Made by a program: the position numbers and the translations under genes
The notes under the pieces: generated by a model
What the model was told of the DNA's origin: nothing
Seen by the model: only the letters and a program-made list of their open reading frames with translations
The model's database searches: none
Assembly (NCBI RefSeq): GCF_005405885.1
Contig: NZ_BJFL01000001.1
Span: 1 to 64,000 of the forward strand
Reading direction: 5' to 3'
Source of the DNA: Gandjariella thermophila
Lineage (GTDB): Bacteria; Actinomycetota; Actinomycetes; Mycobacteriales; Pseudonocardiaceae
DNA: 64,000 nt
Shown here: positions 8,231 to 17,223 of the stretch, one piece after another
Layout: each line of letters starts with the position of its first letter
Numbering within the stretch: position 1 is the first letter of the stretch

Positions 8231-8524
8231 TCAGCCGTCGACGGCGTGGTGCGCGAGGGCCGGACCCAGGTAGCGCCGGGCGCTGATCAGCGCGATACGG
8301 GCGCCGGTGAGGTCGCTGCCGGTGAGGTGTTCGCAGGCCACCATGACCTCGGCGGCAGCCCGCCCGGTGGGCCCGCCGTCGTCCACGTGACTGGCGCCGC
8401 TGGCCTGGAGTCGCCGGATCCACTGCTCAGGCTCGGCGAGTGGGGTGTCCGGACTCAGCCGAAGCAGTTGGAGCAGGGTGTCCTCGACCAGGTCGCGCAG
8501 CTGCTCGACGGTCGCTTCGCTCAT
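8231..8524 (-). CDS. Small conserved-looking protein of unknown function
   Basis: I do not recognise this 97-residue acidic protein. It is predicted to be mostly helical (VEQLRDLVEDTLLQLLRL, then two further helices), has no membrane segment and no cysteine or metal motif. Its codon use fits a real gene: the third position is nearly always G or C and the protein composition is balanced. No convincing ribosome binding site precedes the ATG at 8524, so the start is uncertain. It lies downstream of the copper genes on the same strand, about 160 bases away. Confidence 0.5.
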   Translation of the reverse strand: MSEATVEQLRDLVEDTLLQLLRLSPDTPLAEPEQWIRRLQASGASHVDDGGPTGRAAAEVMVACEHLTGSDLTGARIALISARRYLGPALAHHAVDG

Positions 8525-8685
8525 GTTGAGTCACGGTAATCACTGTCCGGGCCGGCACCATCCGAAGGCGGCCAGGCCGCTCTTTCGAGTGATCGCGCCG
8601 AGGTGCGTCGCGGCGACCCGCCGGTGGCGAGCGGCGGCTGCCGGCCGGGCCCGCTCGCGGCGGTGGCCTCCGCGTGGCGGGCGCC

Positions 8686-8889
8686 TCAGGCCAGCTCGTA
8701 ACCGGCCTCGGTCACCGCGGCGCGCACCAACGCGGGGTCCAGCGCCTCGTCACTGGTCACCGTGACCAGACCGGAGGCGAGGTCGACGTCGACCTGCCGG
8801 ACGCCGCTGATCTCGCTGATCTCCTCGGTCACCGAGGCGACGCAGTGGTGGCAGGTCATGCCGGTGACGGTGTAGGTGGACCGGGTCAT
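8686..8889 (-). CDS. copZ: CopZ-like copper chaperone (HMA domain)
   Basis: The 67-residue protein is a single heavy-metal-associated domain. It has the metal loop GMTCHHC at residues 9-15, the usual V-x-x-V-x-V-D strand pattern, and a length typical of stand-alone chaperones. It should bind Cu(I) through the two cysteines and pass it to a P-type ATPase. No such ATPase gene is present in this window. The gene follows the csoR-type regulator by 30 bases on the same strand and is very likely cotranscribed with and controlled by it. Confidence 0.9.
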   Translation of the reverse strand: MTRSTYTVTGMTCHHCVASVTEEISEISGVRQVDVDLASGLVTVTSDEALDPALVRAAVTEAGYELA

Positions 8890-8919
8890 GGGCGTGTCTC
8901 CTCGCGTGCCGGGGTGGTG

Positions 8920-9201
8920 TCAGGAGCGGACCAGTCGGGCGATCGCGTTGCTGGCCTCGGTGATCTTCTCCTCGGCGAGTGCGCCGCCCTCGGCCATCGC
9001 CTCGCTGACGCAGTGCCGTAGGTGCTCGTCGATCAGCGAGATGGACACCGCCTGCAGCGCCCTGGTGGCCGCGGTGATCTGGGTGAGAACGTCGATGCAG
9101 TACTCGTCGTTCTCGATCATCCGGTGCAGCCCGCGGATCTGTCCCTCGATCCGGCGCAGCCGGCGCAGGTGGTCGTCCTTGTGCTCGGAGTAGCCGCGCA
9201 T
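8920..9201 (-). CDS. csoR: CsoR-family copper-sensing repressor
   Basis: This 93-residue all-helical protein belongs to the DUF156/CsoR family (LRRLRRIEGQIRGLHRMI at the N-terminus). The three copper ligands are visible: Cys in NDEYCIDVL, then His and Cys in EHLRHCV, spaced as the Cys-His-Cys triad of copper-sensing CsoR. This favours copper over the nickel (RcnR) or formaldehyde (FrmR) branches. It is first in a two-gene operon with copZ. A TACC-N7-GGTA element about 80 bases upstream is a good candidate autoregulatory operator. Confidence 0.9.
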   Translation of the reverse strand: MRGYSEHKDDHLRRLRRIEGQIRGLHRMIENDEYCIDVLTQITAATRALQAVSISLIDEHLRHCVSEAMAEGGALAEEKITEASNAIARLVRS

Positions 9202-9279
9202 GGTCTCGCTCCACTTCGGTTCGGGGCGCCCCGCGCGGCCTGCCGGCGGCAGGGGGAGCGGGGCGCCCGATGCGTCCTA

Positions 9280-9297
9280 TATACCATAGGGGGGTAA
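9280..9297 (-). promoter_or_regulatory. CsoR-type operator
   Basis: TATACCATAGGGGGGTAA contains inverted TACC/GGTA arms around a G-tract. This matches the pseudo-palindromic G-rich operators known for CsoR. It lies about 80 bases upstream of the regulator and overlaps an AT-rich stretch that can serve as its -10 region. Confidence 0.65.
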
Positions 9298-9375
9298 GGC
9301 ATAGATCTCGAGGGTCCGGGCGGACCCAGGGAAGGATGCGCCGGCGCGGGAGGCGGCACATCCCGGCCGGGGTGC

Positions 9376-10047
9376 TCAGGTCGCCGCCGGTTGGGCGGGT
9401 ACCTGCCGCGCGCCCCACCGGGCGCGCAGCGTGTCGACGAACGCGCTGAACTCGGCCACCATGGACACCCGTTCCGGGTCGAGCAGCCACTGCTGCTGCA
9501 GGCCATCCATGACCGCGATGGTGGTGCGCACCAGAGCGTCCACCGGCGCGTCCCGCCGGATCTCGCCGCGTTCCTGCCCGGCGCGGACCGCCTCGGTCAA
9601 CCAGTTCTCGACGCCCGCGTAGTGCCGCCTGACCCACGCGTGGCCGGGATGGTCCGGCTCGACCGCCTCCGCGGTCACCCGCACGAACAGCCCGACCAGG
9701 TGCGGCCGCGTGGAGTTGCGCGCCACCAGGGCGGCGAGCGCCTCGAACGCGGCCCAACCCAGCGGCGGGGTGCCGTCGGCGCTGGCGAGGAACTCGCCGT
9801 CCTCGGCGTCCCGCGCCTCCAGCACCGCGCTGAGCAGGGCGGCCTTGCTGGGGAAGTGATGCAGCAGACCGGACTGGGACAGCCCTGTCTTCTCGGCCAC
9901 CGCCGCGACCGAGGTGCCGCGAAAGCCGGAGGTGGCGAACAGTTCCAGGGCTGCCTGGACCGCACGGGCTCGGGACTGTGCCCCGCTGGCCCCGCCCCGT
10001 GATCGCGCACGATCTCCCGCCGTGCGGTAACGGGGTGGGAAGGACAT
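9376..10047 (-). CDS. TetR-family regulator linked to beta-glucosidase
   Basis: The 223-residue protein starts at the ATG at 10047, behind GAAGGAG. The DNA-binding domain (about 25-75) reads FRGTSVAAVAEKTGLSQSGL followed by LHHFPSK, a canonical TetR helix-turn-helix. The remainder is a helical ligand domain ending in a proline/alanine tail. It lies 14 bases downstream of the GH3 beta-glucosidase in the same orientation, so the two are almost surely one transcript. The regulator probably controls that operon in response to a sugar or aglycone. A palindrome upstream of the operon at 12647 is a candidate target. Confidence 0.85.
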   Translation of the reverse strand: MSFPPRYRTAGDRARSRGGASGAQSRARAVQAALELFATSGFRGTSVAAVAEKTGLSQSGLLHHFPSKAALLSAVLEARDAEDGEFLASADGTPPLGWAAFEALAALVARNSTRPHLVGLFVRVTAEAVEPDHPGHAWVRRHYAGVENWLTEAVRAGQERGEIRRDAPVDALVRTTIAVMDGLQQQWLLDPERVSMVAEFSAFVDTLRARWGARQVPAQPAAT

Positions 10048-10061
10048 CACCGTCTCCTTCG

Positions 10062-12491
10062 TCAGCCGATCAGGGGCAGCGTAACCCGCACGTCGCCAAG
10101 CCCACGGGCGATCAGCACGGCACCGCCTGCGGGCAGCGGTTCCCACCCGCCGGCCTCGGCGTCCCACATCCGCTGCGTGCGGATGTCGCAGGGGACCTCG
10201 ACCCGCGCGGTCTCGCCGGGTGCGAGGTGCGCCGCGGTCCAGCCGATCAACCGCACCGGCTCGGCCGGATCGGCGGGGCGCAGGTACGCCTGCACCACCT
10301 CGCGGCCCGGGCGCCGACCGGTGTTGGTCAGCGTCACGGCCACCGAGCGGACCACGTCGCGGTGGACGGTGACATCGCCCTCGCCGTACTCCCAGGTCGT
10401 GTAGCCCAGCCCGTGCCCGAACCAGAACAGCGGTTCCGGCATGCCCTCCCGGAACCAGCCCCGGTACCCCACGGCGGTGCCCTCGGCGTAGGCCACCCGG
10501 TCGCCCACCGGCACCGGCGACCACGCCGGGCCGTCCCCGTCCCGCGCCGGGAAAGTGGTCACCAGCCGACCGGCCGGCTCCACCTCGCCGAGCAGCGCGG
10601 CGGCAACCGCGTCGCCGGCCTCCTGACCGGGCAACCCGGCCAACAGCACCGCGTCGACCCGGTCCAGCCACGGCATGAGCACCGGAGTCGCGGCGTTGAC
10701 CACCACGACGGTGCGCGGGGCCACCGCGGCGACCGCGGCCACCAGGGCGTCCTGCTCACCGGGCAGGGCGAGGGTGGACTTGTCCAGCCCCTCGGTCTCC
10801 TGCTCCTCGGTGAGCCCGACGACCACGACGGCCACGTCGGCGTCCCGGGCGGCGCGGGTGGCGGCGCTGATGACCTCCGCGGCCGGCCGCGGCGCCGGCC
10901 GGGCGACCAGGCCGAGCAGGCTGTGGTCACCGCCGGGCCGGACCGCGGCGATGATCCGGTCCCCGGGTCGGAGTTCCAGGTCGGCGGTCCACGCGTGCGG
11001 CACCAGCACGCCCTCGCCCAGCGCTCCGGTGCCGCGCAGGTTCGCCGTGTCGCGGCGCTGCCCGGCGCGGAACACCCACTCGCCCAGGCCGCGCACGCCG
11101 ACCCGCATCCGCGTTGGCCGGTCCAGCACCACCTCCGCGGACAGTTCCACGGTGGCCGCGCTCTCCAGCCAGCCGCCCGGGCTGAGCAGCACCTCGGCCC
11201 GCTCCACGTGCCGCGAACCGAGCACCGCACCCGCGGCGTCCCTGGCCGTCACCCGCATCCCCGGGCGGCCGTCCTCCGGGTCGCGCAGTGCCTCCGGCGG
11301 CGGCGCCGTCGGATGCCGCCGCACCTCCACGCCGTCCGCCACGGACACCCGATCCGCGCCGAGCGCGGCGACCATCCCGTCCGCGATGCTGACCACGTGC
11401 GGCGGGCGCACCCGGGCCGAGCCGCCACCCTGCGCGACGGTCTCCACCGCATGCCGGCCGATCAGCGCCACCGTGCCGGAGCTGGCCAGCGGCAGCGTCT
11501 CGTTTCGGTTGACCAGCACGGTCATCCCGCCGGCGGCCAGCCGGCGCAGTTGCCGCCTGCGGTACAGGCCGTCCGGCGCCGGCAGGTCGGTCGGCCACTC
11601 CCGTTGTGTGCCGAGCGCCCCGACCCGGTGCGCCAGCCGGAGCAGCCGGCGCACGTGTTCGTCCACTGTGGACTCCGCCACCCGGCCGTCGCGCACCGCG
11701 GCGACCAGCCTGCCCTCCCACGGCCCGCCCGGGCCGGGCATCACCAGGTCGAGTCCGCCGTTCGCGCTGGCCGCCGTCGATGTGGTGGCGAACCAGTCGG
11801 ACATCACCAGCCCCCGGTAACGCCACTCGCCCTTGAGCACGCCGTCGAGAAGTTCCGCGTGCTCGGTAGCCGGGACGCCGTTGACCAGGTTGTAGGAGGC
11901 CATCACCGCCCACGGGTCGGCCCGGTCCACGACGATCTCGAACGGCAGCAGGTAGACCTCGCGCAGGGTTCGCTCGTCCACCACCGAGTCGGCCGTGGTG
12001 CGGTCGGTCTCGCTCTCGTTGGCCAGGAAGTGCTTCGGCGTGGCCGCGATTCCCTTCTCCTGAAGGCCGCGCACGTATGCCGCGGCCAGCTCGCCGGTGA
12101 GCAGCGGGTCCTCGCCGTAGGCCTCGAAGAGCCGGCCGCCCAGCGGGGTGCGATGCAGGTTGATCGTCGGACCGAGGACCACGTGTACCCGCTGCGCCGC
12201 TGCCTCGTCCGCGAGTAGCGCGCCGGCCTCCTCGGTCACCGCGGTGTCCCAGTGTTGCGCGAGCAGCGTGGCGTTGGGCAGCAGGCAGGCGATCCGCCCG
12301 CCGACGAACTCCGCGCCGCGCACCCCGGTCGGGCCGTCGGAGAGGATCATCGGGGCAAGCCCGATCGCCGGCTCGCCGCGCAGCGCGAACATCGCCGCGC
12401 CGGTCAGCAGCCGAACCTTGCGCTCCAGCTCGAGCGCGGCGATCGCCTCGTCGATGTGCGCGTCGAGGTCGGTGACGGGTGTCGCTGCCAT
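10062..12491 (-). CDS. GH3 beta-glucosidase with PA14-like insert
   Basis: This 809-residue family 3 glycoside hydrolase shows the order expected for bacterial beta-glucosidases. The N-terminal TIM-barrel has LSDGPTGVRG, KHFLANESETDR and the nucleophile motif GLVMSDWFA (Asp). A (alpha/beta)6 sandwich follows. A PA14-like insertion (about 390-530, with WVFRAGQRR and LRPGDRI) precedes the second half with EQETEGLDK, and a fibronectin-III-like C-terminus has TNTGRRPGREVVQ. No signal peptide is evident, so it is likely cytoplasmic and acts on imported glycosides. The ATG at 12491 has GGAAGG upstream. It heads an operon with the TetR gene. Confidence 0.92.
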   Translation of the reverse strand: MAATPVTDLDAHIDEAIAALELERKVRLLTGAAMFALRGEPAIGLAPMILSDGPTGVRGAEFVGGRIACLLPNATLLAQHWDTAVTEEAGALLADEAAAQRVHVVLGPTINLHRTPLGGRLFEAYGEDPLLTGELAAAYVRGLQEKGIAATPKHFLANESETDRTTADSVVDERTLREVYLLPFEIVVDRADPWAVMASYNLVNGVPATEHAELLDGVLKGEWRYRGLVMSDWFATTSTAASANGGLDLVMPGPGGPWEGRLVAAVRDGRVAESTVDEHVRRLLRLAHRVGALGTQREWPTDLPAPDGLYRRRQLRRLAAGGMTVLVNRNETLPLASSGTVALIGRHAVETVAQGGGSARVRPPHVVSIADGMVAALGADRVSVADGVEVRRHPTAPPPEALRDPEDGRPGMRVTARDAAGAVLGSRHVERAEVLLSPGGWLESAATVELSAEVVLDRPTRMRVGVRGLGEWVFRAGQRRDTANLRGTGALGEGVLVPHAWTADLELRPGDRIIAAVRPGGDHSLLGLVARPAPRPAAEVISAATRAARDADVAVVVVGLTEEQETEGLDKSTLALPGEQDALVAAVAAVAPRTVVVVNAATPVLMPWLDRVDAVLLAGLPGQEAGDAVAAALLGEVEPAGRLVTTFPARDGDGPAWSPVPVGDRVAYAEGTAVGYRGWFREGMPEPLFWFGHGLGYTTWEYGEGDVTVHRDVVRSVAVTLTNTGRRPGREVVQAYLRPADPAEPVRLIGWTAAHLAPGETARVEVPCDIRTQRMWDAEAGGWEPLPAGGAVLIARGLGDVRVTLPLIG

Positions 12492-12646
12492 GGTGTCCTT
12501 CCCTCGCTGACGACCCTTCGGTGACCAGGCGTCCGGTGACGCGCGGGTCCCGGCGCATCCACCCGTTCCGGTGCGGTCGGCGGACGACCGGCGCACGCGG
12601 CCGAGGTGGTGCCGAGCACATCACGGGTGCAGACCGAGTGATCGGT

Positions 12647-12656
12647 CGGTATACCG
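12647..12656. promoter_or_regulatory. Palindrome upstream of the beta-glucosidase operon
   Basis: CGGTATACCG is a perfect 10-bp palindrome embedded in GATCGGTCGGTATACCGTGG, a TetR-operator-like context. It lies about 155 bases upstream of the leftward beta-glucosidase gene and 120 bases upstream of the rightward methyltransferase gene, so it could act on either. Confidence 0.35.
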
Positions 12657-12775
12657 TGGCGTGACCGTTCCGAGATGATCAAGTAATCAAGGCCGGCGCG
12701 ACCCGCCGTCGAACGACCTCCTAGAGTGGGGCGGGCGCGATCGGTGATCGGAGCACTACGGGCAGAGGGCGAGTC

Positions 12776-13600
12776 GTGAGGCGGGGCGACCTGGTGAGGC
12801 GGGCGGTCGGTACTCCGGGCGCGGACGGCGGAGGGCGACCGAGCAAGGCGGGCATGTACAGCTACTGGCTGGGCGGCTCGCATTACCTGCCGACCGACCG
12901 GGACCGGGCGGAGCGGGCGCTGGCATGCGTCCCGCACCTGCCCTACCTGGTCCGAACCCATCGCGCTTTCCTCCGCCGCGCCGTGCGGTACCTGGTCGGC
13001 CTCGGCGTCGCGCAGTTCCTCGATCTCGGCTCCGGGTTGCCCGCCGACGGCAGTGTGCACGAGGTGGCCCAGGGTGTGAACCCCGACTGCCGGGTGGTCT
13101 ACACCGACCTCGACGCCGCGGTGGCGACCGAGGGGCGGCGGCTGCTCGCGGACGTGCCGGGAACTGGGTACGTGCACGCCGACATCCGGGATCCGGAGCG
13201 GTTGCTGGGTGCAGTCGCCGAGTGCGGCCTGCTGGACCTCGGCCGACCCACCGCCGTGGTCATGGTCGACGTGCTGCAGCACATCCCCGACGAGGACGAC
13301 CCGGCCGGGCTGATCGCCGCGTACGCGGCCGCCGTCGGCCCGGCCGGCTACCTGGCCATCTCGCACACCAGCCCGGACCCCGACACGCTGGCCGGACTCG
13401 AGCTGTACGCGCAGCTCTACGCTCCGTCGCCGGCGATGACCTTCCGGCACCCGATGCGGGTGGTGGAACTGCTCGGCGGGCTGGAGATCGTGGCCCCCGG
13501 AGTCGTGCCGGTGCCGCTGTGGCGCCCCGAGCCGGGCGCGGACACCGACCGCAACCCGGAACACTTCTTCGGTTGCGCGGCCCTCGCCCGCCCGCGCTGA
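12776..13600 (+). CDS. DUF574-type SAM-dependent methyltransferase
   Basis: The 274-residue protein belongs to the actinobacterial DUF574 (PF04672) family. It has the hallmark SKAGMYSYWLGGSHYLPTDR near residue 25, the SAM-binding motif FLDLGSGLPADGSVHEVAQ, an acidic residue after strand beta2 (VYTDLD) and VMVDVLQHIPDED. Substrates of this family are generally unknown; members are abundant and often unlinked to pathway genes, as here. The start is a GTG at 12776. The upstream stretch contains AGGGCGA as a possible ribosome binding site. It is divergent from the beta-glucosidase operon. Confidence 0.85.
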   Translation: MRRGDLVRRAVGTPGADGGGRPSKAGMYSYWLGGSHYLPTDRDRAERALACVPHLPYLVRTHRAFLRRAVRYLVGLGVAQFLDLGSGLPADGSVHEVAQGVNPDCRVVYTDLDAAVATEGRRLLADVPGTGYVHADIRDPERLLGAVAECGLLDLGRPTAVVMVDVLQHIPDEDDPAGLIAAYAAAVGPAGYLAISHTSPDPDTLAGLELYAQLYAPSPAMTFRHPMRVVELLGGLEIVAPGVVPVPLWRPEPGADTDRNPEHFFGCAALARPR

Positions 13601-13961
13601 GCATCGGCGGGTCCGGGCGCACCACCGCGGCCGCGGGCCATGCGTCGGGCCGACCATCGAACGGGCCGCCGGTGGACGGTAAACGGGCACGGCGGCCACC
13701 GGGGTAACGGCCGGTGCGGCCGAAACCGCAGGTCGGCGCGTGGCGAATCGGGCACCAATCGGGCACCGACGCGCTCGATGTGGCGCTGGCCACAGCGTGA
13801 CGCCGGTGTTAAACCTATCCGCAGCCCGAACGGGCATCGCCGAACCGATCGGGCAGGCCGGCCCGCGACCCGGGCGGAGCGCTACTCGGGACGACCGGAC
13901 GGGCGCCGGCGAGGCGTCCCGGCGACGCGACGGCGGTGGCGCGCGTGGAGGAGGTGGACGC
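13601..13961. other. Gene-free interval upstream of the DeoR regulator
   Basis: No open frame with convincing family resemblance or ribosome binding site is seen here. The stretch presumably carries the promoter of the polyol operon; a GGAGGAGG ribosome binding site for the DeoR gene sits at its right end. Confidence 0.5.
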
Positions 13962-14723
13962 ATGCAGGCAGACGAACGCCAGCGGCGCATCCTCGCCCGG
14001 GCGCGCTCCGCCGGGCACGTGGACGTGGGGGAGATCGCCGCCGAACTGTCGGTCGCCCCGGAAACCGTCCGCAGGGACCTGCGCCTGCTGGACGAGCACG
14101 GGCTGGTCCGCCGCACCCACGGCGGAGCGGTCCCGGTGGAAAGCGCCGGGTTCGAGACGGGGATGGCCTACCGGTCGTCCTCGCACGTACCGGAGAAGCG
14201 GCGGATCGCGCGTGCCGCGGCGGAACGCCTGGGTGACGCGGAGACGGTGTTCGTCGACGAGGGGTTCACCCCGCAACTCGTCGCCGAGGCCCTGCCACTG
14301 ACCCAGCCGCTGACCGTGGTCACCGCGTCGCTGCCCACCGCCTCGGCGCTGTCCGAGTGCCCACGGGTGACCGTGCTGCTGCTCGGTGGCCGGTTGCGCG
14401 GCCGCACCATGGCCACGGTGGACCACTGGGCCACCCGCATGCTCGGCGAGATGGTCATCGACCTGGCCTACCTGGGCGCCAACGGGATCTCCCGCGAGCA
14501 GGGACTGACCACTCCGGACCCCGCGGTGGGTGCGGTCAAGGCGCAGGCGGTGCGCGCCGCGCGGCGCCGCATCTTCGTTGGTGTACACACGAAGTTCGGT
14601 GTCGCCACGTTCCACCGCTTCGCCGAGGTCGCCGATTTCGAGGCGATAATCACGGATTCATCGTTGCCGGCCGCGGAGGCCCACCGATACGCGCTGCTCG
14701 GCCCCCGGGTCATCAGAGCCTGA
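13962..14723 (+). CDS. DeoR/GlpR-family sugar operon repressor
   Basis: The 253-residue protein starts at the ATG at 13962, behind GGAGGAGG. Its N-terminal winged helix shows VDVGEIAAELSVAPETVRRD followed by LRLLDEHGLVRRTHGGA, the DeoR signature. The C-terminal DeoRC sugar-phosphate sensor has the family pattern FVDEG, TVVTASL, LLLGGRLRG and AYLGANGI. It lies 100 bases upstream of an ABC sugar/polyol transport operon in the same orientation. The expected role is repression of that operon, relieved by a phosphorylated sugar. Confidence 0.9.
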   Translation: MQADERQRRILARARSAGHVDVGEIAAELSVAPETVRRDLRLLDEHGLVRRTHGGAVPVESAGFETGMAYRSSSHVPEKRRIARAAAERLGDAETVFVDEGFTPQLVAEALPLTQPLTVVTASLPTASALSECPRVTVLLLGGRLRGRTMATVDHWATRMLGEMVIDLAYLGANGISREQGLTTPDPAVGAVKAQAVRAARRRIFVGVHTKFGVATFHRFAEVADFEAIITDSSLPAAEAHRYALLGPRVIRA

Positions 14724-14823
14724 CCCGGGGGCGACAACCCAAGAACGACCCAAGGCGGAGTCCCGCGCGGGGTACTCCCATGCCCTGTCCCGTTCGATTC
14801 CGCGGTGTGAGGAGAAGAGGACG

Positions 14824-16188
14824 ATGACGTCATCCCGAATTCGCCGAGCCGCACTCGCCGCGGCCGGCGTGACCCTTCTTTCGGTGGCGGGCACGGCCTG
14901 CGCGGGTGCGGGCGGTGGTGGTGCGGCCGGCGACCAGTCGACCATCAACGTGCTTATGGTGAACAACCCGCAGATGGTGGACATCCAGCGGCTCACCGCG
15001 GACAACTTCACCAAGCAGACCGGCATCAAGGTCAACTACACGGTACTGCCGGAGAACGACGTCCGCGACAAGATCACCCAGGAGTTCTCCAGCCAGGCCG
15101 GCCAGTACGACGTGGCCACGGTGAGCAATTTCGAGGTGCCGTTCTACGCGAAGAACGGTTGGCTCGCCCCGCTCGACGACCATATCGCCAAGGACACCGC
15201 CTTTGACCAGAACGATATTCTTCCGTCCATGCGGCAGTCGCTGACCGCCGATGACGGAAAGGTCTACGCGGAGCCGTTCTACGGCGAGTCGTCATTTCTG
15301 ATGTACCGCAAGGACGTGTTCGCCGCCAAGGGCCTCAGCGTGCCGCCCAACCCGACCTGGCAGCAGGTCGCCGACCTCGCCGCGGCGGCGGACGGTGCCC
15401 AGCCCGGCATGAAGGGCATCTGCCTGCGTGGCCAGCCGGGCTGGGGTGAGCTGTTCGCGCCGCTGACCACCGTGGTCAACACCTTCGGTGGCACCTGGTT
15501 CACCAAGGACTGGCAGCCCCAGGTGAACGCGCCGGAGTTCAAGGACGCCACCAACTTCTACGTCAACCTGGTGCGGGCACACGGCGAGGCGGGCGCACCG
15601 CAGGCCGGGTTCTCCGAATGCCTCAACAACATGACCCAGGGCAAGGTGGCCATGTGGTACGACGCCACCTCGGCGGCCGGCCAGCTCGAGACGCAGGACT
15701 CGCCGGTGGCCGGCAAGATCGGCTACGCGCAGGCGCCGGTGGTGAGGACGAAGAACTCCCAGTGGCTCTACACCTGGGCCTGGGGCGTGCAGAAGGCCAG
15801 CAAGAAGCAGGACGCCGCGTGGAAGTTCATCTCCTGGGCGTCCGGCAAGGACTACGAGAACCTGGTCGGCAGCAAGCTCGGCTGGTCCAAGGTGCCGGCC
15901 GGCAAGCGCGCCTCCACCTACACCAACCCGGACTACCTCAAGGCCGCCGGCGCGTTCGCCGCGCCCACCGAGCAGGCCATCGCCGGCGCCGACCCGCGCA
16001 ACCCCGGTGTGCAGCCCCGGCCGACCATCGGCATCCAGTTCGTCGACATCCCCGAGTTCACCGACCTGGGCACCCAGGTGTCGCAGCGGGTGAGCGCGGC
16101 GATCGCGGGCAGCGAGTCGGTGGACGCCGCCCTCGACGCCGGCCAGCAACTCGCCGAGAAGGTCGCCGCCAAGTACCGGGGCAAGTGA
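14824..16188 (+). CDS. ABC transporter substrate-binding lipoprotein for polyol or sugar
   Basis: The 454-residue protein has a lipoprotein signal (VTLLSVAGTAC, lipid Cys at about residue 26) and then a family 1 extracellular solute-binding fold of the polyol (mannitol/sorbitol, SmoE-like) subgroup. The YAEPFYGESSFLMYRKDVF stretch and the conserved GWGELFAPL region support this assignment. It is followed after 2 bases by the first permease. With the two permeases and the polyol dehydrogenase it makes a single transport and oxidation unit. The ATPase subunit is not in the operon, so a shared MsiK-type ATPase is likely, as in many actinobacteria. Confidence 0.9.
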   Translation: MTSSRIRRAALAAAGVTLLSVAGTACAGAGGGGAAGDQSTINVLMVNNPQMVDIQRLTADNFTKQTGIKVNYTVLPENDVRDKITQEFSSQAGQYDVATVSNFEVPFYAKNGWLAPLDDHIAKDTAFDQNDILPSMRQSLTADDGKVYAEPFYGESSFLMYRKDVFAAKGLSVPPNPTWQQVADLAAAADGAQPGMKGICLRGQPGWGELFAPLTTVVNTFGGTWFTKDWQPQVNAPEFKDATNFYVNLVRAHGEAGAPQAGFSECLNNMTQGKVAMWYDATSAAGQLETQDSPVAGKIGYAQAPVVRTKNSQWLYTWAWGVQKASKKQDAAWKFISWASGKDYENLVGSKLGWSKVPAGKRASTYTNPDYLKAAGAFAAPTEQAIAGADPRNPGVQPRPTIGIQFVDIPEFTDLGTQVSQRVSAAIAGSESVDAALDAGQQLAEKVAAKYRGK

Positions 16189-16190
16189 CC

Positions 16191-17147
16191 ATGACCGCGC
16201 GGACGATTCCCGCTCCGGCGCGGCGCCTGGCCGGCGCCGCGCCGGCCGGCGGGGCAAGCCGGGCGGCCCGGTGGGCCCGGCGCGCCCCGCTGCTTCCCGC
16301 ACTGCTGTTCCTGATCGTGGTCACCCAGGTGCCGTTCGCGGCCACCCTGGTGATCTCGTTCCTGCGGTGGAACGCGCTGGACCCCACCCACCGCGGCTTC
16401 GCCGGCCTGGACAACTACGCCACCGTGGTCACCGACCCCAACCTGCGCTCCGCCATGCTCACCACCGCCGTGCTCACCGCCAGCGTGGTGCTGGTCAGCC
16501 TGGTCCTGGGGCTGGGGGTCGCGCTGCTGCTGGACCGGCCGTTCCGCGGCCGGCCGGTGGTGCGCACCATGTTCATCGCGCCGTTCCTCATCGTCCCGGT
16601 GGCCGCCGCCCTGCTGTGGAAGCACGTGCTCTACAACCCGGAGTACGGGCTGTTCAACGGCGTGCTCACCGCGGTGTGGCACGCCTTCGGCGGCACCCGG
16701 CCACCGCAGCCGGACTGGATCAGCACCATGCCGAAGATCGCCGTCGAGGCGGCGCTGATCTGGCAGTGGACCCCGTTCATGATGCTGATCCTGCTCGCCG
16801 GGCTGCAGAGCCGCCCGACCGACGCGGTCGAGGCCGCCCGCATCGACGGGGCCAGCGCGTGGCAGATCTTCCGTTACGTCACCCTGCCCCACCTGCGCCA
16901 GTACCTGGAGTTGGCGGCGCTGCTCGGCTCCATCTACATCGTGCAGAACTTCGACGCGGTGTTCACCATCACCTCGGGTGGACTGGGCACCGCGAACCTG
17001 CCGTACACCATCTACCAGACCTTCTACCAGGCGCACGACTACGGCCAGGCGTCGGCCAGTGGCGTGATCGTGGTCGCGGCGTCCATCGTCATCGCCACGT
17101 TCGCGCTGCGGGTGGTGTCGTCGCTGCTCCGGAAGGAATACCAATGA
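16191..17147 (+). CDS. ABC sugar/polyol permease, first subunit
   Basis: The 318-residue membrane protein has six predicted helices (first at about residues 33-55) and the binding-protein-dependent transport EAA loop EAARIDGASAWQIFRYVTLP near residue 220, which docks the ATPase. The N-terminal arm is Ala/Arg-rich and cytoplasmic. It resembles SmoF/MalF-type permeases of polyol systems. The ATG at 16191 comes 2 bases after the binding-protein stop, so translation is coupled. The gap before the second permease (about 76 bases) contains no recognisable gene. Confidence 0.9.
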   Translation: MTARTIPAPARRLAGAAPAGGASRAARWARRAPLLPALLFLIVVTQVPFAATLVISFLRWNALDPTHRGFAGLDNYATVVTDPNLRSAMLTTAVLTASVVLVSLVLGLGVALLLDRPFRGRPVVRTMFIAPFLIVPVAAALLWKHVLYNPEYGLFNGVLTAVWHAFGGTRPPQPDWISTMPKIAVEAALIWQWTPFMMLILLAGLQSRPTDAVEAARIDGASAWQIFRYVTLPHLRQYLELAALLGSIYIVQNFDAVFTITSGGLGTANLPYTIYQTFYQAHDYGQASASGVIVVAASIVIATFALRVVSSLLRKEYQ

Positions 17148-17223
17148 TCAGGGCGAGCCGCACCCACCGGGGCAACCATGCTCGCGCCCCCCGGCTCGGC
17201 GACCGGGCGGAGGAGGGCGCGCG

